A stretch of DNA of 64,000 nt from a bacterium endosymbiont of Escarpia laminata (GCA_003660235.1 QGON01000059.1:51887-115886), one strand, 5' to 3'. Shown: positions 9,191 through 19,834, counted from the stretch's first letter. Made by a program: numbers and translations. Notes: generated from the letters alone by a model not told the origin.

Positions 9191-10216
9191 ATGAATGAAA
9201 GACAAGAAGTCAAAGACTCAAATCTAAAAATATTGGATCGGAAGTTATCGATCGCTCCAATGATGGACTACACCGACCGCTTCCAGCGCTATTTCATGCG
9301 CCTGATTACCCACCATGCCCTGCTCTACACGGAGATGATCACCACCGGCGCACTGCTGCATGGGGATGCGGCGCGGTTCCTTGAGCACGATGATTCTGAG
9401 CATCCCGTCGCCATTCAGCTTGGGGGCAGTGAACCGAAGGATCTTGCCGTTGCGGCACAGATAGCAGAAGAGGCTGGTTACGACGAGGTGAATCTCAACG
9501 TGGGCTGTCCCTCAGACCGGGTGCAGAACGGCATGATCGGCGCCTGCCTTTTGGGACATCCTCAACTGGTGGCGGAGTGCGTACAGTCGATGAAGGCGGC
9601 GGTCTCGATCCCGGTAACGGTGAAGACGCGTATCGGCATCGATGACAATGACAGTTATGAGGCCTTGTGCAACTTTGTGGCGCTGCTGATCGGGGCGGGC
9701 TGTGACCATTTCATCATCCACGCCCGCAAGGCCTGGCTGCAGGGATTGAGTCCCAAAGAGAACCGGAATATCCCGCCGCTGCGCTATGACGTGGTCAAGC
9801 AGCTCAAACAGGACTTTCCTGCGATGGGTTTTAGCATCAACGGCGGCATCAGGACGCTGTCTGAAACAGAGATGCTGTTGCGGGATCTCGACGGCGTGAT
9901 GATCGGCCGTGAAGCCTACCACAATCCCTGGATTCTGGCGCAAGCCGATCACCGGCTGTACGGCGATATACGCCCTCTGGCCAGCCGTCATCAGGTGCTG
10001 GAGAGTTTCCTGCCATTTGTTGAGTTACAGTGCCAAAAAGGCATTCCACTCAAGCGTATCACCCGGCATATTCTCGGGCTCTTTCACGGCTGTCCCGGCG
10101 CCCGTGCCTGGCGTCGCCATCTCAGTGAGCATGCCCATAACCCCGGCGCAGGCCCTGAGCTGATTCAACAGGCGGCGGCTTTGGTCCCGGAAGGGTCAAG
10201 CAACGCCGCAGTGTAA
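9191..10216 (+). CDS. dusA: tRNA-dihydrouridine synthase A
   Basis: APMMDYTDRFQRYFMR, NLNVGCPSDRVQNGMIGACL, HARKAWLQGLSPKENRNIPPLRY, GGI...GVMIGREAYHNPW. Confidence 0.95.
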   Translation: MNERQEVKDSNLKILDRKLSIAPMMDYTDRFQRYFMRLITHHALLYTEMITTGALLHGDAARFLEHDDSEHPVAIQLGGSEPKDLAVAAQIAEEAGYDEVNLNVGCPSDRVQNGMIGACLLGHPQLVAECVQSMKAAVSIPVTVKTRIGIDDNDSYEALCNFVALLIGAGCDHFIIHARKAWLQGLSPKENRNIPPLRYDVVKQLKQDFPAMGFSINGGIRTLSETEMLLRDLDGVMIGREAYHNPWILAQADHRLYGDIRPLASRHQVLESFLPFVELQCQKGIPLKRITRHILGLFHGCPGARAWRRHLSEHAHNPGAGPELIQQAAALVPEGSSNAAV

Positions 10217-10248
10217 TTATTCAGTTTCAACTATCACGCATCCTGGCT

Positions 10249-12732
10249 TTGGGTGCGACTAACCCAACCTGCATCTTCCTTAATACCGGGTTTTCGCCTA
10301 GTCTTGTGAGTAAGGAACAAAACGCCTCCATGCCGAACAAAGCCAATCCAGGGAATGAGCAAATGTCTGCAAAATCCACCAAAGAACCCTATCTCCCTTA
10401 CCAAAATAGAGATGGCACTTTCTCCGATAAAAAGATCATGCAGGAGGAGTTGGATGAGTACATCGGCAAACGGCGTGAAAGTTACGCGCAGGCTGAACCC
10501 ACAGACAAGAACCTGACGGGACTGGCCCTCTCCGGCGGCGGCATCCGCTCCGCCACCTTCTGTCTTGGCGTGATGCAGGCATTGGCCCGCGAAGGCATCA
10601 TGAAGCAGTTCGATTATCTCTCCACCGTCTCCGGCGGTGGTTATATCGGTTCATCACTGACCTGGATTCTGCACAGCAAATGGGCAGAGGGGAAACAGCG
10701 TAAGGAGAATTATGACGACTCCAACGCACCCAAGATCCGCTTCGGCGTCTCCGTGGATGACTTTCCCTATGGCACCAAACTGCGTAACCGCGATGCAGAC
10801 CCACGCAATGAAGTGAGCAAAGACGGCAACGTCGAACTCAGCGGCGACGACTACCGGGGCGCAGCCATCCTGCGCTATCTGCGTCAACACGGTAACTACC
10901 TGACACCGGGTGACGGCATCAACTTTCTCTCGCTGGTCGGCGTCATCCTGCGGGGCATGTTCATCAGTATTCTGGTATTCCTTCCCTGGCTGCTGCTGGT
11001 CTTCTTTCTACTGGCGGAAAACGGCTGGTTCACAGACAAGGTCTATGGTGAAGTTACTGCGTTCACCTTTGGGGGTCTTGCACTGTTCGCTACCTTCTTT
11101 GCTCTGTCGATTCTGTATGCCGGTCTGACCCGCTGGTCGAGCAAGACGTTCAAAGTCGATAATACTTCATACAAAAGCGCATGGTCACCGGCGACTTTCT
11201 GGTACATGTTGCGCCGGGAGTACGAAAAACGGATGCCCTGGCTGCTCGCCAGCGCCACTGCGTTGCTACTGCTGGGATGGCTGCCCGACATTACCGATCT
11301 GATCACTAATCTGTTGGAAACAGATCAACCAGAGGGTATAGCCATCTACATAGCCAATGAGAACAAAGGACCGTTGATGGCCCTGTTGAGCACCATTGGC
11401 GGCGCGATTGCGGCAATGGGATCATTTTTCAAATCCGGCAAAGAGGATCAGGGCAAGCTCTCCACGGGTCTGCTCGCCTTCATCGCATCCGTACTGCTCA
11501 CACTGGGACTCTTCGTCGGCACCTACTATACGGCGGTGCGGATTGCAGGGAGCAGCAACATCGATGCCGGGTGGTATCTGGCATTGGGGGTAGCGGTCAC
11601 CAGCTTTATCGGATGGCTTGCCAGCATCAACTATCTCTCCATTCATCGTTACTACCGTGACCGCCTGATGGAGTCCTATCTGCCGGATGTCGGCCGCGTT
11701 CTGGCCGGCAGTCCGGGACCGTCACAGGCATCACCCCTGGCGGATGTCGGCGCGCTGAAAGATATGTGTCCGGTGGAGACAGAGGATCCAGAGGACGCCG
11801 CTGTCGGTCCCTATCACTTGATCAATGCCAACGTGATCCTGGTGGAGTCCGGCATCAACAAATACCGCGGGCGTGGCGGTGACAATTTTCTCCTCTCGCC
11901 ACGTTTCTGCGGAAGCAACGCCACCGGCTGGCACCGCACCGAAAGCTATATGGGGGGAGAACTGACACTCTCCACTGCGATGGCCATCTCCGGCGCGGCG
12001 GCCAACCCGAATACCGGCATTGGTGGCGAGGGTCCGACCCGTCAGCCCCTGCTGTCACGACTGATGGTGTTTCTGAATCTCGGCCTGGGTGTCTGGGTGA
12101 GCAATCCCGACCCTCAATGCCGCAGATGGGCCAAGGTGGCTAATTTCCTCTCTCCTGGAAGCTGGCCACTGCTGCCATGGAAGAAACTGACGGAAAAAGA
12201 GTCTTTTCTGCAGCTGAGTGACGGCGGCCACTTCGAAAATCTCGGCATCTATGAGTTGATCCGGCGGCATCTGAAACTGATCGTTGTCTGTGATGCCGGC
12301 GCCGACCCCGATTTTCAGTTCGGCGATCTTGCCAATGCCATCGAAAAGATCCGCACCGACTTTGGTGTGCGCATTGAATTCGAAGAGGGCCTGAGTCCAT
12401 TGATTCCATCGGCGCACAAGGAGTGTAACGATAAAGACCCTAAACATATCCCATACGCCGACGCCGGTTATGTCTGTGCGACAATCAAGTATCCGGGGGC
12501 AAAAAGCAGCGATGAGTACGGCACCCTGATCCTGATCAAAACCACCTACGTCCGTGATGTGCCAAAGGATCTTCTGGGCTACAAAAAAGCCCATCCGGCC
12601 TTCCCCGATGAATCCACTGCCGACCAGTTCTTCGATGAGAAACAGTTCGAAGCCTATCGTGTGCTGGGATTTCATCTGGGCAGACAGATGGTGATCGACA
12701 ACAGGGATCTGCTGGAGAGTCCCACTGGGTAA
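10249..12732 (+). CDS. patatin-like phospholipase domain protein with multiple transmembrane helices
   Basis: GGGIRSATFCLGVMQAL, STVSGGGYIGSSL, late DGGHFENLGIYELIRR motif; several hydrophobic segments in between. True start may be downstream (e.g. MSAKSTKEPY). Confidence 0.85.
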   Translation: MGATNPTCIFLNTGFSPSLVSKEQNASMPNKANPGNEQMSAKSTKEPYLPYQNRDGTFSDKKIMQEELDEYIGKRRESYAQAEPTDKNLTGLALSGGGIRSATFCLGVMQALAREGIMKQFDYLSTVSGGGYIGSSLTWILHSKWAEGKQRKENYDDSNAPKIRFGVSVDDFPYGTKLRNRDADPRNEVSKDGNVELSGDDYRGAAILRYLRQHGNYLTPGDGINFLSLVGVILRGMFISILVFLPWLLLVFFLLAENGWFTDKVYGEVTAFTFGGLALFATFFALSILYAGLTRWSSKTFKVDNTSYKSAWSPATFWYMLRREYEKRMPWLLASATALLLLGWLPDITDLITNLLETDQPEGIAIYIANENKGPLMALLSTIGGAIAAMGSFFKSGKEDQGKLSTGLLAFIASVLLTLGLFVGTYYTAVRIAGSSNIDAGWYLALGVAVTSFIGWLASINYLSIHRYYRDRLMESYLPDVGRVLAGSPGPSQASPLADVGALKDMCPVETEDPEDAAVGPYHLINANVILVESGINKYRGRGGDNFLLSPRFCGSNATGWHRTESYMGGELTLSTAMAISGAAANPNTGIGGEGPTRQPLLSRLMVFLNLGLGVWVSNPDPQCRRWAKVANFLSPGSWPLLPWKKLTEKESFLQLSDGGHFENLGIYELIRRHLKLIVVCDAGADPDFQFGDLANAIEKIRTDFGVRIEFEEGLSPLIPSAHKECNDKDPKHIPYADAGYVCATIKYPGAKSSDEYGTLILIKTTYVRDVPKDLLGYKKAHPAFPDESTADQFFDEKQFEAYRVLGFHLGRQMVIDNRDLLESPTG

Positions 12733-12805
12733 CATCCATCCCTGAATCGGGTTGGATGTTTCCGGTTTTCGCTTTTCCTGATGAGAATGATTTATAATTG
12801 TCTTC

Positions 12806-13252
12806 ATGATTGAGAAAGCGCAGAGATCCATGTCTCCAACAACCTCCTCCAAAGATGTGGAGCAGCGACTGCGGGCGCATGGGATCAACCCGACGCAGCA
12901 GCGTCTGACGATTGCCGGAAAGCTCTTTGCCAAACACCAGCATGTGACCGCTGACCAGATCCATGAAAGCGTGAAGTCGGGACAGGGTTACGCCTCCAAG
13001 GCAACTGTCTACAACACACTGGGCCTGTTTGTTGAGAAGGGGCTGCTGCGGGAGATCTTTGTCGATTCATCCTGCACCTTCTACGACTCCAATATCCAAC
13101 CCCACTTCTACAATGTGGACACCGGTGATCTGATCGATGTCAAAGAGCAGCTGAATCCCTTCTTTGTGGAGAGCGATCTGCCACAAGGCACCATCCTTGA
13201 GGATGTGGATATCGTCATTCGGGTGCGTGAAAAGACCGCCGCATCCTATTAA
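12806..13252 (+). CDS. Fur family transcriptional regulator
   Basis: GINPTQQRLTIAGKLFAKHQHVTADQIHESV, KATVYNTLGLFVEKGLLREI; Fur-type winged helix. Confidence 0.88.
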   Translation: MIEKAQRSMSPTTSSKDVEQRLRAHGINPTQQRLTIAGKLFAKHQHVTADQIHESVKSGQGYASKATVYNTLGLFVEKGLLREIFVDSSCTFYDSNIQPHFYNVDTGDLIDVKEQLNPFFVESDLPQGTILEDVDIVIRVREKTAASY

Positions 13253-13276
13253 TCAATAGTGCACTAGCCAGCCACA

Positions 13277-14146
13277 ATGGACTGGTTTCCTCTGACCCTC
13301 TTCTGCGCCTTCAGTCTCGCCGCAGCAGACACCCTGACCAAAGCAAAACTCTCCGACTATTCCGCACGGGAACTGGCCTTCGTGCGCCTGACACTGGCCG
13401 GGCTGCTGGTATCGCCTCTGCTGTTGAGCCAACCTTTTCCCGAACTGCCCTGGGTCTTCTGGGGCTGGGTCGCCGCCATGGTGCCGCTGGAGATCCTGGC
13501 GATGCTGCTCTATATCCGGGCGATCCGGGACTACCCTTTGTCACAAACCCTGCCATATCTGGCCTTCACCCCGGTGTTTGTCACCCTGGTCGGCTATCTG
13601 CTGTTGGGGGAGTCAGTTAGTGGTAACGGCTTCATTGGCATCCTGCTGGTAGTGACCGGGGCTTGGCTGCTGAATTTCGATCAAGCTGAATGGCGGGAGT
13701 GGCGCACCTGGCTCAGCCCACTGACCCATATCTTTCGCAATCCCGGCCCCCTCACCATGCTAAGTGTTGCCTTTATCTATAGCTTTACCGCGGTGGGAGG
13801 AAAAGGCGCCATGCAGTACATGGCGCCGGAGCTGTTCGGCCCGCTCTATTTCGCCCTTGTGGGCGTCGCGCTGCTGCCACTGCTGGCGAAACCACTATCG
13901 ATCCGGCGTATCTGGCGCAAACCTTTACCCGTGTTTGGTGTTGCCGGGTTGATGGGGATCATGCTGATCACCCACTTCATCGCCCTGGAGCAGGTGGAAG
14001 TGGCCTATATGATTGCGGTCAAGCGCATCAGCCTGCTGTTCGGCATCCTCTTCGGCGCCTTCATCTTTCACGAGACCGGTCTGCGCAGCCATCTGCTGGC
14101 AGGCGCGGTAATGCTCGGCGGGGTTTTTCTGATTGCTGCCAGCTAA
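13277..14146 (+). CDS. EamA/DMT superfamily transporter
   Basis: About 10 hydrophobic segments; EamA-like repeats. Confidence 0.82.
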   Translation: MDWFPLTLFCAFSLAAADTLTKAKLSDYSARELAFVRLTLAGLLVSPLLLSQPFPELPWVFWGWVAAMVPLEILAMLLYIRAIRDYPLSQTLPYLAFTPVFVTLVGYLLLGESVSGNGFIGILLVVTGAWLLNFDQAEWREWRTWLSPLTHIFRNPGPLTMLSVAFIYSFTAVGGKGAMQYMAPELFGPLYFALVGVALLPLLAKPLSIRRIWRKPLPVFGVAGLMGIMLITHFIALEQVEVAYMIAVKRISLLFGILFGAFIFHETGLRSHLLAGAVMLGGVFLIAAS

Positions 14147-14155
14147 CCACCTGAC

Positions 14156-14265
14156 AGTGATGGATATGGCAGTGGCTGCCGTAGGGTGGATAAGTGAAAC
14201 GCATCCACCTTTTCCAGCAACCATCTCGGCGGATGCGCTGTGGCTTATCCACCCTACCGCTCTGT
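14156..14265. repeat. Palindromic repeat family R1, copy 2
   Basis: AGTGATGGATATGGCAGTGGCTGCCGTAGGGTGGATAAGTGAAACGCATCCACC...TTATCCACCCTACCGCTCTGT; nearly identical to copy 3. Confidence 0.93.
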
Positions 14266-14268
14266 AGA

Positions 14269-14583
14269 CTAGCTACCTGACAGGCGGCGATAGAACCCCG
14301 CCTGGAGCACCCCAAGCAACTGTTTCGTTTCGTCACCGGGATTGGCCTGTAAAAATTCCTGGCAGGCCTGATCGAACAGAGTTCTGATCTGTTGCTCGGA
14401 GAATGAGCGCGACCCTTTTGGTTGTGTCTCAACCTGCATATCCAGCGGCTCGATCTCCGCCGATTTTATCATCAGCCGGTTGTTGCCACTCCCCTCCTCA
14501 CTCGCGGTAAGTGGACCGACCTTGGTGTAGAGCTTGTCTTGGAAGCGAAAACGCTGACCGATGGGAAGGTGGGGGAATTTCAT
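14269..14583 (-). CDS. conserved hypothetical protein
   Basis: 104-aa ORF with coding-like composition in an otherwise empty gap. Confidence 0.55.
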   Translation of the reverse strand: MKFPHLPIGQRFRFQDKLYTKVGPLTASEEGSGNNRLMIKSAEIEPLDMQVETQPKGSRSFSEQQIRTLFDQACQEFLQANPGDETKQLLGVLQAGFYRRLSGS

Positions 14584-14607
14584 GGCAGTATTGACTCAAT
14601 CTCTATC

Positions 14608-16194
14608 TTACGTGCGTTCTTCGGATTGCAGATTCAACCTGGCACTGATCTGTTCCAACAGCACAGATGAAGGCGCTTGAATGGTATCCCATTCAAGCAG
14701 AAAAGGCTGTTCGGCGACAGAGAATGGCTGACTTTTTTTCAATTGGCGCTCAAGTACGGTGAGATCCGCATCTGAGGGATCATTCTCCTCCCGATTCCGC
14801 TGCTGCACACGTTCGCGCAAAAGCTCGACCGGGGCATGACAAGCCAGAATAAGGAATGGACAATCCAGATTTTGCGCCAGTTTTCTGAAACGGTCGCGCA
14901 CTCCCGCATCAAGAAAGGTGGCATCGATGATCGTGGTATATCCTGCCTGGATGGCCACAGTCGCTATGACATGCAGACGTGTGTAGGTTGCCTCAGTCAC
15001 TTCGGGCCTATAGATCCCCTCATCCGGCGCCGAGACCACTGAATCGCCATTGAGAAGACCGCACAGCCGTTTGCGCTCGACATCCGAGCGCACCTGGATG
15101 GCAGGCAGATGTTCCGCCAACCAGCCTGCGACCCGGCTCTTGCCTGACCCGGAGAACCCAAAAGTGATAATCAGGGCAGGATGCGCGGCTTGACTCAGAC
15201 GGGTTGCAAGATCGATGTAACCGGCATACTCCGTTGCAGTGAAACTCCGCTCATCCCTGCTCAGGCCGGATTGGGCCAGACGAATCGCCGTCACCTTGGC
15301 ACGCACCATGGCACGGTAGACAAGGTAGAACGGCAGCAGTGGCAGCCCGTCGTAGTCCCCGGAGTTCTCAAGATAGGCGTTGAGAAAGCATGCTGCCTCC
15401 CGCTGCAACCCTTTGTGTTTGAGATCCATCAGCAGAAAGGCCATATCGCTTAACGTATCGATCCAATGCAGCAGTGGATTGAATTCGATCCCATCGAAGA
15501 TGCAGATACGCCCCTGAAACCGGGCAATGTTGCCGAGATGCATGTCGCCGTGACACTCCCGGATATGTCCCTGCTCGCGGCGCTGCCGGATAACCGGTAA
15601 CAACCGCTCCATGCTCTTCCGGGTCCAGGTTTTCAGCGAAGCGAGTTTCCCGTTCCCCACCTGTGCATCCAGCGCTGCCCTGATATGGGCAAAATTCTCC
15701 AGCATCGGTTGCAGCACCGACTGGGGCTGTCCATAGGGCTTCCTTGGGTCGACTGCGGGTATCACCGCATGAAAACGGGCGACCCGGCGAGCCAGGCGAA
15801 GCACCAGGTCCCTGTCCGGCAGGGTCCGGTCAAACAGTGAGGACTGGGGAAATCGCCGCATCCTTACGGCATATTCAAGTATCTCGCCCTTACCATCGAC
15901 CTCTGGATTATCGTAATCTCCAGTAATCGTGACCAGATCCAGATAGAGTTCCGGGGCTAGCCGCCGGTTGAGCCGCAACTCCTCCTCACAAAAGTAACGC
16001 CGCCTTTCCAGGGTGGAAAAATCGAGAAATCCAAGATCAAGCGGTTTTTTGATCTTGTAGACAAACTCTCCCGCCAGCAGAAGATGGGAGATATGGGTTT
16101 CGATATGTTCGATTTCATCCACCGCATGGGGGTAGGCCTCCGTGCGCTGAAGTGCTGAAATCAGGCTTTGCTGCTGCGCCATGGAATCGCCCAT
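14608..16194 (-). CDS. bifunctional aminoglycoside phosphotransferase-like / AAA ATP-binding protein
   Basis: CHGDMHLGNIARFQGRICIFDGIEFN (APH catalytic region); ITFGFSGSGKSRVAGWLAEHL (P-loop). Confidence 0.88.
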   Translation of the reverse strand: MGDSMAQQQSLISALQRTEAYPHAVDEIEHIETHISHLLLAGEFVYKIKKPLDLGFLDFSTLERRRYFCEEELRLNRRLAPELYLDLVTITGDYDNPEVDGKGEILEYAVRMRRFPQSSLFDRTLPDRDLVLRLARRVARFHAVIPAVDPRKPYGQPQSVLQPMLENFAHIRAALDAQVGNGKLASLKTWTRKSMERLLPVIRQRREQGHIRECHGDMHLGNIARFQGRICIFDGIEFNPLLHWIDTLSDMAFLLMDLKHKGLQREAACFLNAYLENSGDYDGLPLLPFYLVYRAMVRAKVTAIRLAQSGLSRDERSFTATEYAGYIDLATRLSQAAHPALIITFGFSGSGKSRVAGWLAEHLPAIQVRSDVERKRLCGLLNGDSVVSAPDEGIYRPEVTEATYTRLHVIATVAIQAGYTTIIDATFLDAGVRDRFRKLAQNLDCPFLILACHAPVELLRERVQQRNREENDPSDADLTVLERQLKKSQPFSVAEQPFLLEWDTIQAPSSVLLEQISARLNLQSEERT

Positions 16195-16325
16195 ACAAAA
16201 AACTTGCCCTTGACTAAATATAAGATAATGCTAATATCATGTTTTTCCGGCGAATGACGCCGTTAGACGTGGATTCCAGCTGGTTTTGAATCCGGCCACC
16301 CTATATCTAGTTTAGAGGCAAACCT

Positions 16326-16526
16326 ATGAATATCGAACGTATCGTGCTGGCTTTCGCCGGTATCGCCATCCTGGCCAGCCTGGCACTTTCACAGTATCAC
16401 AACCCCTACTGGCTCTACTTCACCGCGTTTGTCGGCCTGAACCTGCTGCAGTCCGCTTTCACCGGTTTCTGCCCCCTGGCCTCGATGCTGAAGATGGTTG
16501 GCAAAAAGAGCGGCAACGCCTTCTGA
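16326..16526 (+). CDS. DUF2892-type small membrane protein
   Basis: [22 protein letters not shown]...[28 protein letters not shown]. Confidence 0.85.
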   Translation: MNIERIVLAFAGIAILASLALSQYHNPYWLYFTAFVGLNLLQSAFTGFCPLASMLKMVGKKSGNAF

Positions 16527-16586
16527 CAATTTCAGAAAATTCCGTCCTGCCGGATGGTTGGCAAGCGCAGGGAAGCGCTTATTTCG

Positions 16587-17924
16587 CTATTCGTCGAAGT
16601 CTACCGGTTCCGCTTTCAGGTCATGGGCCGTCGCTCCGCTCACCCGCACCTGAATAAAATCCCCCGGCTCCAGCTCCCAGCTACCGGGAATCACCACCCG
16701 CCCATCGATCTCCGGCGCATCCGCCGCACTGCGGGCGATGACCTGTTTCTCGTTCACCTCGTCCACCAGTACGATCATCTCCTGACCGACCCGTTGCTGT
16801 AGCCGCTCACGGCTGATCTCCTGCTGTACCTCCATGAAACGGGCGCGGCGCGCCTCTTTCACCGCTTCAGGCACCGGGTCCGGAAGCCGATTGGCTGTTG
16901 CCCCATCCACCGGTGAGTAGGCAAAGCAGCCGACCCGGTCGAGTTGCGCCACACGCAGAAAATCGAGCAGCTCCTCGAATTCCGCCTCCGTCTCTCCGGG
17001 AAAACCGACGATAAAGGTGCTGCGCAGGGTAAGATCGGGACACTCAGCACGCCAACGGATTATCCGCTCAAGCACCTTCTCGGTGGCGGCGGGGCGTTTC
17101 ATCAGCTGCAGCAATCGATGGTTGGCGTGCTGCAGGGGCATATCCAGATAGGGCAGGATATGGCCCTCCGCCATCAGGGGAATCAGATCGTCCACCTGGG
17201 GGTAGGGATAGACATAGTGCAGCCGTACCCAGGCGGGCAACTCGCCAAGGGCCTTCGCCAGTTCTCTGATGCGGGTCTGCAGTGGCCGCCCCTTCCAGAA
17301 ATCGGGACGATACTTCAGGTCGACACCGTAGGCACTGGTATCCTGGGAGACCACCAGCAACTCGCGCACTCCCGACTCCACCAACCGTTCCGCCTCCAAC
17401 ATGACCTCGCCGATGGGTCGGCTCACCAGATCACCCCGAAGTTGCGGAATGATGCAGAAGGTACAGCGGTGGTTGCACCCCTCCGAGATCTTCAGATAGG
17501 CGTAGTGACGCGGTGTGAGTTTCACCCCCTCCGGGGGCAGCAGGCTGGTGAAGGGATCATGTGGCGGCGGCATGGCCTCATGCACCGCATCCATCACTGC
17601 CTCATAGGCGTGGGCTCCGGTCACTGCCAGCACCCGGGGATGGGCATCGCGGATACGCTTCTCATCCCCACCAAGGCAGCCGGTGACGATTACCCGGCCA
17701 TTCTCCTTGAGCGCCTCACCGATGGCATCCAGTGACTCCTCCACCGCAGCATCGATAAAACCACAGGTGTTGACCACCACCAGTTCAGCACCATCATAAG
17801 AGGGCGATATCTCATACCCCTCGGCCCGCAGCCGGCTTAAAATCCTTTCGGAATCCACCAGGTTTTTGGGACATCCAAGACTGACGAATCCAACTCGGGG
17901 GGCGGGTGATTCCATGACATTCAA
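16587..17924 (-). CDS. rimO: ribosomal protein S12 methylthiotransferase RimO
   Basis: [16 protein letters not shown]; radical SAM CxxxCxxC in [18 protein letters not shown] domain. Confidence 0.97.
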   Translation of the reverse strand: MNVMESPAPRVGFVSLGCPKNLVDSERILSRLRAEGYEISPSYDGAELVVVNTCGFIDAAVEESLDAIGEALKENGRVIVTGCLGGDEKRIRDAHPRVLAVTGAHAYEAVMDAVHEAMPPPHDPFTSLLPPEGVKLTPRHYAYLKISEGCNHRCTFCIIPQLRGDLVSRPIGEVMLEAERLVESGVRELLVVSQDTSAYGVDLKYRPDFWKGRPLQTRIRELAKALGELPAWVRLHYVYPYPQVDDLIPLMAEGHILPYLDMPLQHANHRLLQLMKRPAATEKVLERIIRWRAECPDLTLRSTFIVGFPGETEAEFEELLDFLRVAQLDRVGCFAYSPVDGATANRLPDPVPEAVKEARRARFMEVQQEISRERLQQRVGQEMIVLVDEVNEKQVIARSAADAPEIDGRVVIPGSWELEPGDFIQVRVSGATAHDLKAEPVDFDE

Positions 17925-18784
17925 TAGTTGAGGCGGAAGAGCTCTTTTCGGTAGCGGGCAACCCGCTCATCTGCGGGATCGAGCATATCCAGCAGGGCCT
18001 TCATCCCTTTGCGGGCGATGCCGTCACGATAGACCGGAACCTGTCGCAAAAGCAGCAGCAGATGCTCAAGCGCCTGCTCGATCTCATCCTCATGCAGACA
18101 GACCGCCACCAATTGGTAACGCGCCTCGGCATCCTCGGGCGTCGCTGTGATGCGGGCCTCAAGATCGGCTTTTGCATCCGCCCCGGCAGCTGTCTGCAGA
18201 AAATCGAGGTGCGCCAGCAGACCACTGATCTGCGGCTCATTCTGCAACACCTCCGGCAACGAAATGAGCAGCTGATACGCTTCGTCAATACGATCCTGAC
18301 GCATCAGGATCTTGGCCATCAGCGACGGATAGGCCAGGTTGTCCGGTTCGCTGACTGCCGCCTCGGCCAGCAGTTGCAACGCCTTTTCCGGATCACCCGC
18401 CTGCCAGGCGGCAATCGCCCCGGCACTGACCTGATCGACGGGTTTGGCGGCATGTTCATCGATAATGCGCGGGTAATCCGCTTCCGGCTGCACGCCATGA
18501 TACTCCGCAACCATCTCACCGTTCTTAAACAGTTTGAACGACGGCAGACTGCGCACACCGAAACGTTCCGCCAAAGGTTTCTGCTCATCGGTATTCACCG
18601 AGACCAGCAGAAAACGTCCGGCGTATTCTTGCGCCAGATTGCTGAGCATCTCACGTTGCCGCATTGACGGCCCGACCCAGGGTGCCCAGAAGTCGACCAG
18701 AACCAAACCTCTGCGCGAGTTCTCCAGCACCAGGCGGTCGAAATTCTCGCTGGTGCCTTCAAAGATGAATGAGGCAGCCGCCAT
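17921..18784 (-). CDS. cnoX: thioredoxin-domain co-chaperone (CnoX/YbbN family)
   Basis: Thioredoxin fold [22 protein letters not shown] (non-canonical active site) plus C-terminal TPR region. Confidence 0.83.
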   Translation of the reverse strand: MAAASFIFEGTSENFDRLVLENSRRGLVLVDFWAPWVGPSMRQREMLSNLAQEYAGRFLLVSVNTDEQKPLAERFGVRSLPSFKLFKNGEMVAEYHGVQPEADYPRIIDEHAAKPVDQVSAGAIAAWQAGDPEKALQLLAEAAVSEPDNLAYPSLMAKILMRQDRIDEAYQLLISLPEVLQNEPQISGLLAHLDFLQTAAGADAKADLEARITATPEDAEARYQLVAVCLHEDEIEQALEHLLLLLRQVPVYRDGIARKGMKALLDMLDPADERVARYRKELFRLNY

Positions 18785-19113
18785 CAGCCAAGAAGATTCA
18801 TCAAAGACAGGCTGGATTCGTCGCGCCCCATCTCCACCACGATGGTCTCGTCAAGCTCCAGATCCCCCCCCTGCAGATGTGGCATCAGCTGTTCGGCAAT
18901 CTGTTGTACGATCAACATACCCGCCCGATTCTGATCATCTTCTTTCAGAGAGTGGATCTGCTGCTGCAGGGTCTGCAGATAAGCCTGAAACTGTGCCACT
19001 TGCGCCAGTTGGTCCAGGGCCTGAAACTCCGGGGTAAAAGTGAAGTGCAGCTCACGCCCAGGCATCTCAGGTTGATCAAGTACACCGATTTTCAGGGGAC
19101 CATCTATTAACAT
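18784..19113 (-). CDS. hypothetical protein
   Basis: 109-aa ORF directly upstream of the cnoX-like gene, same strand. Confidence 0.55.
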   Translation of the reverse strand: MLIDGPLKIGVLDQPEMPGRELHFTFTPEFQALDQLAQVAQFQAYLQTLQQQIHSLKEDDQNRAGMLIVQQIAEQLMPHLQGGDLELDETIVVEMGRDESSLSLMNLLG

Positions 19114-19418
19114 GATGCGGTTCCAGCAGATTTAGGGGAAGTACATGTTAATACGTTAGAACCTGACAAGAAAGTCTTTTCAAACCATGCACTTACAAAT
19201 TTTCTGGGAATTGTGACAAAATCCCCTTGTTCAAACATTGGGGATTATGCGAATATGGCGGCCTGATTTCGTTAGGGTTATTACCTAGACAAAACGATCT
19301 CGCCCCAGCCAGATTGGATGGGCTTCCCGAGGGGGTTTCCAAGCATAACCGCCGGGGTTCCGAAACTATTGCCAGGTCACACACGATGAATGTGGCCGGC
19401 CTCCGCAGTTAGTGAGGT

Positions 19419-19565
19419 ATGAAGTTGAAAAACTGCAAGCTCTGCCGCTATAGCAAGATCTGCAACGACCTGCCGGGAATCTGTATCGTTGCTCAGTATG
19501 CCGCCGTTGCCGTGCTTATCGGTGCCCTGGGTTTCCTCTTCGTTACCCAAGAGCTGCTCAGCTGA
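19419..19565 (+). CDS. small Cys-rich N-terminus / single-TM protein
   Basis: 48-aa ORF not in supplied track: MKLKNCKLCRYSKICNDLPGICIVAQYAAVAVLIGALGFLFVTQELLS; four Cys then a TM helix; SD-like GTGAGG upstream. Confidence 0.6.
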   Translation: MKLKNCKLCRYSKICNDLPGICIVAQYAAVAVLIGALGFLFVTQELLS

Positions 19566-19624
19566 TATCCAAAGCCTGATCCGCTGTGCTTGATCAGCCC
19601 TACAGACCCGGCGTGTTATCGATT

Positions 19625-19834
19625 TTACAGCGTAACTGTCGTCGACACTCGTGAGACGCCCGTCAATCTTTCTGCCGCACGTTGAATAAGCGTGGGACGG
19701 TCCACTTCCTTCTCCCCTGCCAGCATCAGCAATGCCTCCTTCATGGAAAGTTCACGCACCTCATAGGTCGGCAGAAATAATTTGTCTCTTTTATTTTTGA
19801 ATTTCATAATGTTACACCATATATCTAACTTCAT
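19625..19834 (-). CDS. hypothetical small protein
   Basis: Probable start MKFKNKRDKLFLPTYEVRELSMKEALLMLAG. Confidence 0.4.
   Translation of the reverse strand: MKLDIWCNIMKFKNKRDKLFLPTYEVRELSMKEALLMLAGEKEVDRPTLIQRAAERLTGVSRVSTTVTL

Noticed and set aside
12055-12933. 292-aa minus-strand ORF
   Set aside because: Antisense to the patatin-like and Fur genes
17921-18784. CnoX-like protein as a conventional thioredoxin
   Set aside because: Lacks the CxxC active site (WVGPSM) and has a TPR tail, as known for this family; not considered novel
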